A stretch of DNA of 64,000 nt, from the NCBI RefSeq assembly GCF_014384995.1, contig NZ_JACRSY010000003.1, forward strand, positions 62,001 through 126,000, given 5' to 3'. Of the stretch, positions 8,398 through 17,701 are shown one piece after another. The stretch comes from Zhenhengia yiwuensis. GTDB lineage: Bacteria; Bacillota; Clostridia; Lachnospirales; Cellulosilyticaceae. The translations under genes were made by a program, and so were the position numbers. The notes under the pieces were generated by a model. The model saw only the letters and a program-made list of their open reading frames with translations. It did not search any database and was not told the DNA's origin. Numbering within the stretch: the first letter of the stretch is position 1; every line of letters begins with the position of its first letter.

Positions 8398-8718
8398 GTG
8401 AATACACGTAAATTAAAAAAGAGAGTCAAGGAGGTCAAGAAACGTATGTGTTGTGGAAAAAAAGATAAATCAAATAAAGGATTATGGCTCGGAATTATTC
8501 TTGCAGTTGTGACAGCATTAGTAGGTGTTGTGCTATGGTTAAAATCAAGAAATGATGAGTACATTGAAGAATACTACGAGTATTTTGATGATGATTTAGA
8601 AGATGAATTAGAAGACGACCTTTATGGCGAAGATGATGATGTAGAATACGTTGCAATCAAAAATTTTGATGTAGAAGACAAAGTTGAAGACTCTGAAGAA
8701 GTAGAAGATAAACAATAA
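8398..8718 (+). CDS. Small membrane protein with basic N-terminus and acidic C-terminus, function unknown
   Basis: I do not recognise this family. From the GTG at 8398 it is 106 residues: a lysine/arginine-rich N-terminus with a CCGKK motif (residues 18-22), one transmembrane helix (GLWLGIILAVVTALVGVVLW, about residues 28-47), and a strongly acidic tail of about 55 residues. Topology by the positive-inside rule puts the acidic tail outside the membrane. The start is uncertain: an AAGGAGA site serves the GTG, but a perfect AAGGAGGT (8428-8435) also precedes an in-frame ATG at 8446, which would give a 90-residue form beginning MCCGKK. It has its own promoter and terminator. Confidence 0.75.
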   Translation: MNTRKLKKRVKEVKKRMCCGKKDKSNKGLWLGIILAVVTALVGVVLWLKSRNDEYIEEYYEYFDDDLEDELEDDLYGEDDDVEYVAIKNFDVEDKVEDSEEVEDKQ

Positions 8719-8725
8719 TGACGGG

Positions 8726-8760
8726 AAAGCTAGCAGTGATTACATTGCTAGCTTTTTAAA
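8726..8760 (+). terminator. Intrinsic terminator
   Basis: A 10-bp stem AAAGCTAGCA (8726-8735) with TGCTAGCTTT (8746-8755), a 10-nt loop and a T-run. Confidence 0.85.
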
Positions 8761-8811
8761 TTGGTTTATAGTATAAATCCAGTAAATGTTTAGATTTAAA
8801 AGTTTGGGATA

Positions 8812-8820
8812 TGCTATAAT
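8812..8820 (+). promoter_or_regulatory. Extended -10 promoter of topB
   Basis: TGCTATAAT, an extended -10 element, lies 37 bases before the topB start. No clear -35 box is visible. Confidence 0.6.
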
Positions 8821-8856
8821 ACTTATGACAATAAGAAATAGGAGGGCAGCCTAAAC

Positions 8857-11091
8857 GTGAAAAAAGTAATTATTGCAGAGAAACCATCTGTCGCTAAAAA
8901 TATTGCGGATGCACTGCACATTAAAGGACGAAAAGATGGATATTTTGAGGGAGAAAGCTATTTAATTACATGGGCTTTTGGGCATCTTCTAGAACTTTAC
9001 GATGCAAAAGACTATGATGAAAAAATGAAAATCTGGCGTATGGAATACTTTCCTTTTATTCCAGAACAGTTCAAATATAAAGTAAAGATGGACCAAGGAC
9101 GTAAAAAAGTAGATTCAGGAGCTAAAAAACAGCTTAAGTGTATCAAAGACTTGATTGCTAGAGATGATGTAGATGGCGTTATCTCTGCAACAGACTATGA
9201 TAGAGAAGGTCAGATAATAGGTGATAGTATATTAAACTACCTGAAAGTGAAAAAGCCAGTATATCGTATTTTGCTGAATGAATGGACCGAGGATGAAGTT
9301 AAAAAAGGGCTTGAAAAGGTAGTTGATAATAGATCTATGCAGCCACTTCAAGATGCAGGGATTAGCCGTCAGCATGCAGATTGGCTTATTGGGATTAATT
9401 TAACTTCTGTAGCGACACTGAAATATAAATCAGGAAAGGGTGAACTCTTTAATATAGGGCGTGTATTGCTTCCTACCCTTAAAATGATTTATGATAGAGA
9501 TATGGAAATCCTAAACTTTAATCCAGAGCCTTATTTTAAACTGACGGGGACTTTCGGGTATGGCGAGGGTAATTATGAGGGTACTTATACATTAGATAAG
9601 AAGGATAAGTTTGAAAAAGAAGAAGATTTAAAGCTGATTCGAAGTAAGCTTCAAGATAAAAGGGGGGTACTTGCTCAAAAAGAAGTGACAGAAAAAAATG
9701 AATACCCACCTGTTCTATTTAACTTATCTGCACTACAAGGGCATATTACAAGTAAATATACAGGCTTTACATCAGATAAGGTACTTAAGATTGCTCAAAG
9801 TCTTTATGAGAAAAAGTATATTACTTATCCTAGAACAGCTAGTAGCGTGCTGGATGAAAGTTTAGTAGATAAAGCCAAGAAAGTATTATTTAGTCTTAAA
9901 CAAGGCTTGCCTTATGAAGAAGAATTGGTATTCCGTAAAAGTCCTCGTGTCTTCAATAGTAAAAAGGTAGAAAGCCATAGTGCTATTATCCCAACTTATA
10001 TGAAGCCAAGTGGCCTAGGGAGGGATGAGCAACTGGTGTATGAAGCTGTACGCAACCGCTTCTTAATGCAGTTTATGCCAGTATCTATAGTTGAGGAAAC
10101 TGTATTTACAACAACTGTAGAAGATGTAGAAGGTGCTTTTATCTCTAAAGGGAAAGTACAGAAAATCTTAGGTTGGAAGAAGATTGAAAATGATAATGCA
10201 AAAGATGCTATTTTACCAGATCTTATAGAGGGAATACCAGTAACTATTGAAAAAGTAGACATTACATCCCATGCTACGACGCCTCCAAAAGCTTATACAG
10301 AAAAAACACTTTTACGTGCTATGGAAACTTGCGGTAAGCAGTTTAAAGAAGAGAAAAGCCAAGAAGAGGGCGAAGATAATGAACTTATGGATGCCATCTT
10401 AAGTGGGTTTAGTATTGGTACACCAGCAACAAGAGCAGAGACTATTAAGAAGTTATGTTACACAGGCTATACAATTATGCAGAAGAAAAATATTAGGTGC
10501 ACAGAAAAAGGTAAAAAGCTTATAGAAACATTGCCCATTAAGGAACTCATGGACTTAGAGTATACAGGAAGACTCGAAAAAACTTTAGCTGATATTGAAA
10601 AGGGTACAGTGAAAAAAGATACCTTTATGAATCATATTATTCGCTTTGTAGTAGGAGGCGTAGATACGATTAAAGGACAGAAAGCAGCACCTATCCAATA
10701 TACAAAAGAGGCTTTTGCGCCTGCTAGTGTGCCTAAGGCTAAAGCATCTACTAAGAAGCAGTCTACTGCTGAAAAGATTACTACAGTAGGTAAAAAAGAA
10801 GTATTAGGTAAGTGCCCATTATGTGGCAGTGATGTGATAGAAGGAACAAAAGGTTTTGGATGTATGGGTTATAAGCAAGGCTGTAAGTTCGTAATCTGGA
10901 AAGCAGATGAAGCATTAGGTCGTTATGGAAAGAAAACAACTAAAACGCTTGTTAAACAGCTTCTCAAAAAGGGGGAAGGTAATATTAAAGGGTTGAAAAC
11001 TAAGAATGGTACCAAGTTTGATGCTATTGTAACTTATACTTTTAATCAGGACAAAGGATTGGGTGACTGGAAGTTTAGAAAGCCTGAATAG
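8857..11091 (+). CDS. topB: DNA topoisomerase III (type IA)
   Basis: A 744-residue type IA topoisomerase, which nicks and passes single DNA strands to decatenate recombination and replication intermediates. It has a TOPRIM domain (VIIAEKPSVAKNIADAL at the N-terminus and ATDYDREGQIIGDSI with the acidic metal ligands near residue 112), the active-site tyrosine in KKYITYPRTAS (about residue 325), and a C-terminal zinc finger CPLCGS...GFGC...GCKF (about residues 652-680). Translation begins at a GTG with an AGGAGGG site upstream. It is a single-gene unit with an extended -10 promoter. TopB-like proteins are also found on plasmids, but nothing here suggests recent transfer. Confidence 0.94.
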   Translation: MKKVIIAEKPSVAKNIADALHIKGRKDGYFEGESYLITWAFGHLLELYDAKDYDEKMKIWRMEYFPFIPEQFKYKVKMDQGRKKVDSGAKKQLKCIKDLIARDDVDGVISATDYDREGQIIGDSILNYLKVKKPVYRILLNEWTEDEVKKGLEKVVDNRSMQPLQDAGISRQHADWLIGINLTSVATLKYKSGKGELFNIGRVLLPTLKMIYDRDMEILNFNPEPYFKLTGTFGYGEGNYEGTYTLDKKDKFEKEEDLKLIRSKLQDKRGVLAQKEVTEKNEYPPVLFNLSALQGHITSKYTGFTSDKVLKIAQSLYEKKYITYPRTASSVLDESLVDKAKKVLFSLKQGLPYEEELVFRKSPRVFNSKKVESHSAIIPTYMKPSGLGRDEQLVYEAVRNRFLMQFMPVSIVEETVFTTTVEDVEGAFISKGKVQKILGWKKIENDNAKDAILPDLIEGIPVTIEKVDITSHATTPPKAYTEKTLLRAMETCGKQFKEEKSQEEGEDNELMDAILSGFSIGTPATRAETIKKLCYTGYTIMQKKNIRCTEKGKKLIETLPIKELMDLEYTGRLEKTLADIEKGTVKKDTFMNHIIRFVVGGVDTIKGQKAAPIQYTKEAFAPASVPKAKASTKKQSTAEKITTVGKKEVLGKCPLCGSDVIEGTKGFGCMGYKQGCKFVIWKADEALGRYGKKTTKTLVKQLLKKGEGNIKGLKTKNGTKFDAIVTYTFNQDKGLGDWKFRKPE

Positions 11092-11128
11092 ATAGCAATT
11101 GAGAATAATTCTTTAAACTGGAAAAATC

Positions 11129-11158
11129 TTGACATTAAATAGAAAGTGATAGTATGAT
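11129..11158 (+). promoter_or_regulatory. Strong promoter of the ferredoxin gene
   Basis: -35 TTGACA (11129-11134), an 18-bp spacer, and -10 TATGAT (11153-11158). The near-consensus boxes fit a highly expressed ferredoxin. The leader is about 70 bases. Confidence 0.8.
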
Positions 11159-11235
11159 TAAGATAAATTAGCATTTAGACAAGTGTTAATTTATCTTATT
11201 TTATTTTAAAGAGAAAACATGGAGGTGTTTTAGCG

Positions 11236-11409
11236 ATGGCATACCGTATTAGTGATGATTGCATTAGCTGTGGAGCTTGTGAAGCAGAATGTCCAGTTGG
11301 ATGTATTTCTGAAGGTGATGGTTTATACGTAATCGACGCAGATTGCTGTATCGAATGTGGTGCATGTGCATCTGTTTGTCCAGTAGGTGCTCCAAACCCA
11401 GAAGCATAA
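11236..11409 (+). CDS. Clostridial-type 2x[4Fe-4S] ferredoxin
   Basis: A 57-residue protein, MAYRISDDCISCGACEAECP onward, encoded from the ATG at 11236 after a GGAGGTG site. It holds two CxxCxxCxxxCP motifs (cysteines near 9, 12, 15, 19 and 38, 41, 44, 48), each chelating one [4Fe-4S] cluster. Such ferredoxins carry low-potential electrons between pyruvate:ferredoxin oxidoreductase, hydrogenase and other anaerobic enzymes. An extra cysteine occurs at residue 23 and another at residue 37 (DCCIECG). It has its own strong promoter and a terminator shared with the permease gene facing it. Confidence 0.95.
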   Translation: MAYRISDDCISCGACEAECPVGCISEGDGLYVIDADCCIECGACASVCPVGAPNPEA

Positions 11410-11419
11410 ACATATAAAT

Positions 11420-11454
11420 AAAAAAGGGCTTTCACTTAGTGAAAGCCCTTTTTT
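11420..11454. terminator. Bidirectional intrinsic terminator
   Basis: A perfect 16-bp stem (11420-11435 with 11439-11454) closed by a 3-nt loop, A-run on the left and T-run on the right. It separates the convergent ferredoxin and permease genes. Confidence 0.92.
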
Positions 11455-11458
11455 ATAG

Positions 11459-12790
11459 TTAAGCATTAAATTTTTTGCCTTTATAGTGCCAGAAGGCTGC
11501 AGCTGCTACAAGAAGTAAAGCGCAGAAGGCAGCATAAATCCAGAAGTTACTGTTACCCATACTTCCAATAAGAATCATAAGGGAACCGCAGATTGCAAGT
11601 ATTGGATTCATCTTACCTCTCCAGAAACCTTGGATTTCGCCTTTTTGACCCATTTGGAAAACCTTAAGATAAAGTATAATATAAAGTACGTAGTTAATTG
11701 TAATAGCAATTTCAGATACATCTGAGTTCTGAAGGATATTATATTTTTGTGTAAAGTAATGTATAAACATCCAGAATACACATAAGATAAAGGCAACTAA
11801 AGCACCAGATAAAGAAAAACTTAATCCTTCACGTGTTTTACTGATTTGTTCTGAACGAGGGAACATGCCTCTTAAACTAAGTGAATAAGGAAGACGTAAA
11901 AGTCCCATAATAAGACCGTTTACAGTACCCATAACAGAGATAATAACAAAGATTAAAATCACTTTAGAACCAAGAGGTCCAAGAAGTTTAAGTGCAGCAG
12001 CATCAACGTGAGCATCTCCCATACTCATAACTGTTTCAGGACCTACATACATGCTGATTCCTACGAAGTAGAGTAAATAAATTGCAAGAATGAAAAGTGG
12101 TGCAAAAATAAGCGCAATCTTTAAATTCTTTTTAGCATCTTTAATTTCATGACCTAAAGATGTTGCAATAATCCATCCGTCAAAGGCAAAAGCAATAGGA
12201 GTAATGGCAGCAATCCAACCAGCAGATTCCACAACGGGAGCCTGGCTAGGTGTAATATGAGTAGGGTCCCCTGCTACAATTCCTGCAATACCAATAATGA
12301 ACAGTGGTAAAAGTTTAATTACTGTAGCAAGATTTTGGAAATATCCTCCAAGTTTTGCTGAAAGTATATTACAAATAAAAAGTATACACATAATAACAAA
12401 TCCAATAAGAACTTGTGTAATAAGAGTTGCTTCAATACCAAATAGTAAAGAAGAGTAAATACCGATTACCCAAGAAACAACACAAATAAGTGTAGGGTAA
12501 TATAAAAAGGTATGGAACCAACCAAAAGCGCAAGCTATGTAGTTGTTACAAGTATCTTCGGCATAAGCGATAATACCACCTGTTTTCGTACTACGGGTAG
12601 CAAGTTCAGAAATGGTAAGACTTCCAAAAATAATACTGATCGCAGCGAGGCAAAATACTAGTATCCCAAGGCTAATACTTCCTCCAGTGGCAATTAGGAT
12701 ATTATCACTGCGAAAGAAAATACCAGAACCAATTACGATCCCAACAATCATACCAATTGTTGTAAATAAGCCATATTCTGTCTTTTTCAT
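11459..12790 (-). CDS. APC-superfamily amino acid permease
   Basis: A 443-residue integral membrane protein with about 12 transmembrane helices. The first helix holds the APC signature GIVIGSGIFFRSDN (unwound TM1, substrate binding), and FAFDGWIIATSLGHEIKDAKK marks TM6 and its loop. It resembles the LAT/SteT branch of amino acid exchangers; the substrate cannot be told from sequence. I use the ATG at 12790 (GAAAGAGG six bases upstream) because the longer in-frame start at 12820 has no ribosome binding site. It stands alone and shares its terminator with the ferredoxin gene. Confidence 0.88.
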   Translation of the reverse strand: MKKTEYGLFTTIGMIVGIVIGSGIFFRSDNILIATGGSISLGILVFCLAAISIIFGSLTISELATRSTKTGGIIAYAEDTCNNYIACAFGWFHTFLYYPTLICVVSWVIGIYSSLLFGIEATLITQVLIGFVIMCILFICNILSAKLGGYFQNLATVIKLLPLFIIGIAGIVAGDPTHITPSQAPVVESAGWIAAITPIAFAFDGWIIATSLGHEIKDAKKNLKIALIFAPLFILAIYLLYFVGISMYVGPETVMSMGDAHVDAAALKLLGPLGSKVILIFVIISVMGTVNGLIMGLLRLPYSLSLRGMFPRSEQISKTREGLSFSLSGALVAFILCVFWMFIHYFTQKYNILQNSDVSEIAITINYVLYIILYLKVFQMGQKGEIQGFWRGKMNPILAICGSLMILIGSMGNSNFWIYAAFCALLLVAAAAFWHYKGKKFNA

Positions 12791-12971
12791 AAAAAACCTC
12801 TTTCTTTTTATTTTAGTCATACGTTACAAGTCCGATCTTATAAGGAAAGATAGGAAAATATGAATAAGCAGTAGTATACCATAATGTCTTAAAGTTGAAA
12901 ATAATTCTTTATTACTTAAAAAGTGCTAAAAAAACAAGGGGAATATAAAAAAAATAGTAAGATGTTACATG

Positions 12972-13000
12972 TTGAGGAAATAAACTTAGGATGATACAAT
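12972..13000 (+). promoter_or_regulatory. Promoter of typA
   Basis: -35 TTGAGG (12972-12977), a 17-bp spacer, and -10 TACAAT (12995-13000), about 50 bases before the start codon. Confidence 0.65.
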
Positions 13001-13049
13001 ATTAAGTTGTGATAAGATGCGTATAAACATGCAGAAATGAGGAAAATAG

Positions 13050-14861
13050 ATGAATCATGATAAAATAATTAATATAGCAGTAATTGCCCACGTTGATGCG
13101 GGTAAATCTACACTTGTAGATGCCTTTTTAAATCAAAGTGGTGTATTTAGAGCAAACCAAGAAGTAGTAGACTGTGTAATGGACAGCAACTCTCTTGAGC
13201 GTGAAAGAGGGATTACAATCTACTCTAAAAACTGTTCTATTAGATATAAAGACTATAAAATCAATATTGTAGATACTCCAGGACATAGTGACTTCTCATC
13301 AGAAGTAGAACGTGTTATCCGTACAGTAGATACAGTTATTCTTTTAGTAGACTCTATTGAAGGACCAATGCCACAAACACGTTTTGTTCTTCAAAAATCC
13401 TTAGAACAAGGATTAAAACCAATTCTTGTTATTAATAAGATTGATAAACCAAACCACCGTGCAGAAGAAGTAGTAGATATGACATTCGATTTATTCGTAG
13501 ATCTTAATGCTAATGATGAACAGCTTGACTTCCCAATTCTTTACGGTATTGGTAAACAAGGTATTATGCAATATGATCTTGATACACCATCAGACAACAT
13601 TGAGCCACTTCTTGAAACAATCGTAAAACAAGTTGGTGAATATCCAAAAGAGGATGATGCTCCACTTCAAATGCAAATTAGTGCATTAGGTTATGATAAC
13701 TTTATTGGTCGTCTTGGTATAGGCCGTGTGTATAAAGGTACAGTAAGAGACGGACAAACTATCCAAATTTCAGATAATGATGGTAAACTTAGAACAGGCC
13801 GTATTGCGAAACTTATGACTTATGAAGGTCTTAAACAAGTTCCAATTGAAGAAGTATCAAGTGGGAATATTGCAGTAATTGCAGGTATTACAGATATTTC
13901 TATTGGTGAAACTGTAGGGGAAATGGGTAAAGTAGAACCTATGGAGCCAATTACAATTGAAGATCCAACACTTTCTATGAATTTCCTTGTTAACAACTCA
14001 CCATTTGCTGGTAAGAGTGGTAAATTCGTTACAACAAGACATATTAAAGATCGTTTAGAAAAAGAACTTGAAGTTAACGTTGGTCTTAAAGTAGAGGCAA
14101 TGGATACAACAGACGGATACAAAGTATCAGGCCGTGGTGAACTTCACTTATCTATCCTTATTGAAAACATGCGTCGTGAAGGTTATGAACTTGGTGTATC
14201 TAAACCAGAAGTTATTATGCACCGTGATGAAAATGGCAAACTTGTAGAACCAGTTGAACGTGTTATTATTACACTTCCAGAACAATATTCAGGTGCAGCT
14301 ATTGCTAATCTTAATATGCGTAAAGGTATGATGCAAAGTATGGAACCAGAAAATGGTTATGTACGCATTGAGTACCTCTGTACAACACGTGGTCTTTTAG
14401 GATTCAGAAGTGAACTTATTACAGATTCTCGTGGTGAAGCAACACTTGTTAGACGTATTGAAGGCTACACAGAATACGTTGGTGAGCTTCCAAGAAGAGC
14501 AAATGGTGCGCTTATTGCACAAGAGCCAGGTACAACTATGGCTTATGCACTTAACAACCTTGAAGACCGTGGAATTTTATTCGTACCACCAGCAACAGAA
14601 GTATATGAAGGTATGATTATTGGTATGAACTCAAGAAGAGAAGATATGACTGTTAATGCATGTAAAAACAAAAAACTTACCAATACACGTGCTTCAGGAT
14701 CTGATGATGCCGTTAAACTTACACCTCCAAAAGTATTTAGTTTAGAAGAAGCTTTAGAATTTATTGAAGATGATGAATTAGTAGAAGTGACACCGGATGC
14801 TATTCGTTTACGTAAACGTATTTTAAACGAAGGCGATAGAAGAAGAGCTAATAAAATGTAA
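13050..14861 (+). CDS. typA: Ribosome-associated translational GTPase TypA/BipA
   Basis: A 603-residue GTPase of the EF-G/LepA class that binds the 70S ribosome and helps 50S assembly and growth under stress or cold. G1 is AHVDAGKST (residues 11-19), switch II is DTPGHSDF, G4 is NKID; it continues with EF-Tu domain II, an EF-G III/V-like region and the BipA-specific C-terminal domain ending in RLRKRILNEGDRRR. Length matches the family. It is preceded by a TTGAGG/TACAAT promoter and followed by a terminator, so it is a single-gene unit. Confidence 0.96.
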   Translation: MNHDKIINIAVIAHVDAGKSTLVDAFLNQSGVFRANQEVVDCVMDSNSLERERGITIYSKNCSIRYKDYKINIVDTPGHSDFSSEVERVIRTVDTVILLVDSIEGPMPQTRFVLQKSLEQGLKPILVINKIDKPNHRAEEVVDMTFDLFVDLNANDEQLDFPILYGIGKQGIMQYDLDTPSDNIEPLLETIVKQVGEYPKEDDAPLQMQISALGYDNFIGRLGIGRVYKGTVRDGQTIQISDNDGKLRTGRIAKLMTYEGLKQVPIEEVSSGNIAVIAGITDISIGETVGEMGKVEPMEPITIEDPTLSMNFLVNNSPFAGKSGKFVTTRHIKDRLEKELEVNVGLKVEAMDTTDGYKVSGRGELHLSILIENMRREGYELGVSKPEVIMHRDENGKLVEPVERVIITLPEQYSGAAIANLNMRKGMMQSMEPENGYVRIEYLCTTRGLLGFRSELITDSRGEATLVRRIEGYTEYVGELPRRANGALIAQEPGTTMAYALNNLEDRGILFVPPATEVYEGMIIGMNSRREDMTVNACKNKKLTNTRASGSDDAVKLTPPKVFSLEEALEFIEDDELVEVTPDAIRLRKRILNEGDRRRANKM

Positions 14862-14871
14862 TATAGAAAAT

Positions 14872-14897
14872 GAGCAGCTTAGGCTGCTCTTTTTTTA
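14872..14897 (+). terminator. Intrinsic terminator of typA
   Basis: A 7-bp GC-rich stem GAGCAGC (14872-14878) with GCTGCTC (14883-14889), a 4-nt loop, then seven T. Confidence 0.9.
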
Positions 14898-14937
14898 TTA
14901 TTTTATGATTTAAAATAGAAATAAATAAAAAATTTAC

Positions 14938-14966
14938 TTGAATTTAAAAATGTTAGGTATTATAAT
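14938..14966 (+). promoter_or_regulatory. Promoter of the nucleoside ABC importer operon
   Basis: -35 TTGAAT (14938-14943), a 17-bp spacer, and -10 TATAAT (14961-14966). Confidence 0.75.
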
Positions 14967-15014
14967 GAGGGTACAAAGTCGAACATTTAATTAAAAAAAA
15001 CAAAAAATGTTAGG
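14946..15014 (+). repeat. Pair of 12-bp direct repeats flanking the operon start
   Basis: AAAAATGTTAGG occurs at 14946-14957, inside the promoter spacer, and again at 15003-15014, just before the ribosome binding site. The bases after each copy are also similar. Possible regulator sites. Confidence 0.5.
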
Positions 15015-15036
15015 AATAATAGAAGGGGATAAGAAG

Positions 15037-16167
15037 ATGTTTAAAAGAGGTTTAAAAAAAGCACTAGCACTTACATTAGCACTTACTTTTGCTTTAACAG
15101 GATGCGCACAAAGTGGTGGAACTACACAGGGAAAACCAAGTAATGAAGTAGTAGCAACAGAGAATAATGAAAAGAATGTAAAAGCAGGCTTCATTTTTAT
15201 GGGACCAGTAGCCGATGGTGGTTGGTCACAATCTCATAATGAAGGACGTCTTGCAGCAGAAGCTGCACTTGGTATTGAAACACTTTATAAAGAATCGGTG
15301 CCAGAAACTCAAGAAGTTGAAAAAGTAGCAAGAGATATGATTGATCAAGGATGTAATGTTATCTTTGCAGCATCATTTGGATATATGGATTATATTGAAA
15401 AGTTAGCAAAAGAGTTTCCAGAAGTAACATTCTTCCATTGTTCAGGTTATAAAACAGCAGAAAATATGTCTAACTACTTTGGTAAAATTGAAGATGCTAG
15501 ATACTTATCAGGATTAGTAGCAGGTCTTCAAACTAAAACAAACCAAATTGGTTATGTAGCAGCTATGCCACTTCCAGAAGTTGTACGTGGTATTAATGCT
15601 TTCGCTCTTGGTGTAAAAGCAGTTAATCCAGAAGCTACAGTTAAAGTTTCATGGACAAATGCTTGGTATGATCCTGCAAAGGAAAAAGAAGCAGGCTCTG
15701 CTTTAATAGATGGTGGATGTGACGTACTTGCACAGCATCAAAATGCAGCAGGTGCACAACAAGCTGCTGAGGAAAAAGGCGTTTGGTCAATTGGTTACCA
15801 TGCAGATATGAGTGCTGTAGCACCAAATGCTAATCTTACAAGTGCTGTTTGGAATTGGGGCCCATATTATATAGAAGCTATTCAATCTGTAATGGATGGT
15901 ACATATACAGCTGAAAGTTATTGGGAAGGTATTGAAGCTGGTGTTGTAGATGTATCTCCACTTACAGCTAATGCATCTGCAGAGGCTAAAGAAGTGGTTG
16001 ATGCAGCAAAAGCACAAATGCTTGAAGGTACACTTAAAGCATTCCAAGGACCAATTGTAGATCAAGCAGGTAATGAAAGAGTTGCAGAAGGTAGTGAGCT
16101 TAGTGATGAAGAACAACTTTCATGTGACTGGTTTGTAGATAATGTTATTGGGGAAATCAACCAATAA
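15037..16167 (+). CDS. BMP-family nucleoside-binding lipoprotein of ABC importer
   Basis: A 376-residue secreted lipoprotein. The N-terminus has a lysine-rich start, a hydrophobic stretch and the lipobox LTGC (cysteine near residue 23), so it should be lipid-anchored on the outer face of the membrane. The rest is a BMP/PnrA periplasmic-binding-protein fold: GPVADGGWSQSHNEG, then GYVAAMPLPEVVRGINAFALG. The closest characterised relatives are B. subtilis NupN (YufN) and Treponema PnrA, which bind purine nucleosides. I use the ATG at 15037 (AGAAGGGG eight bases upstream), which gives a proper signal peptide. First gene of a four-gene importer operon (binding protein, ATPase, two permeases). Confidence 0.92.
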   Translation: MFKRGLKKALALTLALTFALTGCAQSGGTTQGKPSNEVVATENNEKNVKAGFIFMGPVADGGWSQSHNEGRLAAEAALGIETLYKESVPETQEVEKVARDMIDQGCNVIFAASFGYMDYIEKLAKEFPEVTFFHCSGYKTAENMSNYFGKIEDARYLSGLVAGLQTKTNQIGYVAAMPLPEVVRGINAFALGVKAVNPEATVKVSWTNAWYDPAKEKEAGSALIDGGCDVLAQHQNAAGAQQAAEEKGVWSIGYHADMSAVAPNANLTSAVWNWGPYYIEAIQSVMDGTYTAESYWEGIEAGVVDVSPLTANASAEAKEVVDAAKAQMLEGTLKAFQGPIVDQAGNERVAEGSELSDEEQLSCDWFVDNVIGEINQ

Positions 16168-16189
16168 AAATTGAATAGGAGCGTTGTTT

Positions 16190-17701
16190 ATGGAACATTC
16201 AGTAGTGGTAAAACTAGAGAAGATTACAAAAAGGTTTGGCCCGGTTACTGCCAATGAGAATGTTGACCTTTTATTAAATAAAGGTGAGATTCATGCCCTA
16301 CTTGGAGAAAACGGCGCAGGTAAAAGTACACTTATGAACATGCTATCAGGAATTTATAGTCCTGATAGCGGTTCTATTTTTGTGCATTCGGAAAAAGTAC
16401 ATTTTACCTCTCCAAAGCATGCCATTAGTTATGGGATAGGGATGGTTCATCAACATTTTAAATTAGTAGATAGCTTTACAGCTAAAGAAAATATTATTGC
16501 AGGAAGCAATAAGAGCTTTTTGGCTAAAGGAAATAAAGAATTGGATGAGATTAAAGCACTTTGTAAGAAATATAATCTATCTTTAGATCTTGATAAAAAG
16601 GTCATGGATATGTCTGTTAGTGAAAAGCAAATGCTTGAAATTATAAAAGTTATTTATAAAGGCTGTGACATACTTATTTTAGATGAACCAACAGCAGTAC
16701 TCACACCACAAGAGGTAGAGGTACTTTTTGATATTGTACGCCGTATGAAAGAAGAAGGCTGTGCAGTTGTTATTATTACACATAAACTTCATGAAGTTAT
16801 GGCACTTTGTGACCGTGTAACAGTCCTACGTAAAGGGACTACAATAACAACTGTAGAGATCAAAGATACAAATCCCAAACATTTAACAGAGCTTATGGTA
16901 GGTTCAGAAACAGAATTAAGTATTACGAGACAAGTACCACAAAATACAAAGGTTATATATGAGGCCAACCACTTAACTGTTATGAATAAAGAAGGTGTAA
17001 AAATGCTAGATGATGTATCTGTTGCCCTTCGCAGTGGTGAGATTCTTGGGATAGCAGGTGTAGCAGGAAGTGGGCAGAAAGAACTGTGTGAAGCATTAGT
17101 AGGTCTTTACCCACTTGCACAAGGTGAACTTATTTATGAAGGACAAAATATTACAGGTGAAAAACCTAGAGAAATACATAAAAAAGGTATTGCCATGAGC
17201 TTCGTCCCAGAGGATAGATTAGGTATGGGACTTGTAGGTTCAATGGATATGGTAGATAATTTGCTTTTAAAAGAATATCATACACAAACAGGTTTCTTTC
17301 TTAATAAAAGCAGTGTTAAAGCAAAGGCCGAAGAGCTAGTAGAGAAATTAAGTGTTAAGACACCAAGCATATTCCATCCTGTTAAAATGCTTTCAGGTGG
17401 AAATATCCAAAAGATTTTATTAGGAAGAGAGATTGAAGCTAACCCTAAAGTACTTATTACAGCTTATGCTGTACGAGGTTTAGATGTTGGTGCAACTCAC
17501 CAGATTTATGACCTTATTAGTGAGCAAAAAGCTAAAGGTGTAGCTGTTATGTTTGTAGGTGAGGATTTAGATGTACTTTTACAGCTAAGTGACCGTATTA
17601 TGGTTATGTGTGGTGGAAAGGTAACTGGTATTGTAGAAGCACGAGATACTACAAAAGAAGAAATTGGGATGATGATGGGAGGTAAAACATATGCAAATTA
17701 G
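16190..17701 (+). CDS. Nucleoside ABC importer ATP-binding protein (double NBD, NupO-like)
   Basis: A 503-residue ABC ATPase with two nucleotide-binding domains. The first has Walker A GENGAGKST, signature VSEKQMLEI and Walker B ILILDEPTAVL. The second has a degenerate Walker A-like GVAGSGQKE, a good signature LSGGNIQK, and an altered Walker B region (LITAYAVRGLDVGA) where the catalytic glutamate is missing. Such asymmetry is usual in the second half of carbohydrate/nucleoside-type importers. I use the ATG at 16190 (AATAGGA nine bases upstream) over the in-frame TTG at 16184. The 3' end overlaps the first permease gene by 11 bases, which suggests coupled translation. Confidence 0.92.
   Translation: MEHSVVVKLEKITKRFGPVTANENVDLLLNKGEIHALLGENGAGKSTLMNMLSGIYSPDSGSIFVHSEKVHFTSPKHAISYGIGMVHQHFKLVDSFTAKENIIAGSNKSFLAKGNKELDEIKALCKKYNLSLDLDKKVMDMSVSEKQMLEIIKVIYKGCDILILDEPTAVLTPQEVEVLFDIVRRMKEEGCAVVIITHKLHEVMALCDRVTVLRKGTTITTVEIKDTNPKHLTELMVGSETELSITRQVPQNTKVIYEANHLTVMNKEGVKMLDDVSVALRSGEILGIAGVAGSGQKELCEALVGLYPLAQGELIYEGQNITGEKPREIHKKGIAMSFVPEDRLGMGLVGSMDMVDNLLLKEYHTQTGFFLNKSSVKAKAEELVEKLSVKTPSIFHPVKMLSGGNIQKILLGREIEANPKVLITAYAVRGLDVGATHQIYDLISEQKAKGVAVMFVGEDLDVLLQLSDRIMVMCGGKVTGIVEARDTTKEEIGMMMGGKTYAN

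Noticed and set aside
13820..14122. 100-codon antisense ORF within typA
   Set aside because: A shadow of a conserved coding frame with low-complexity Ser/Thr composition; no start signals.
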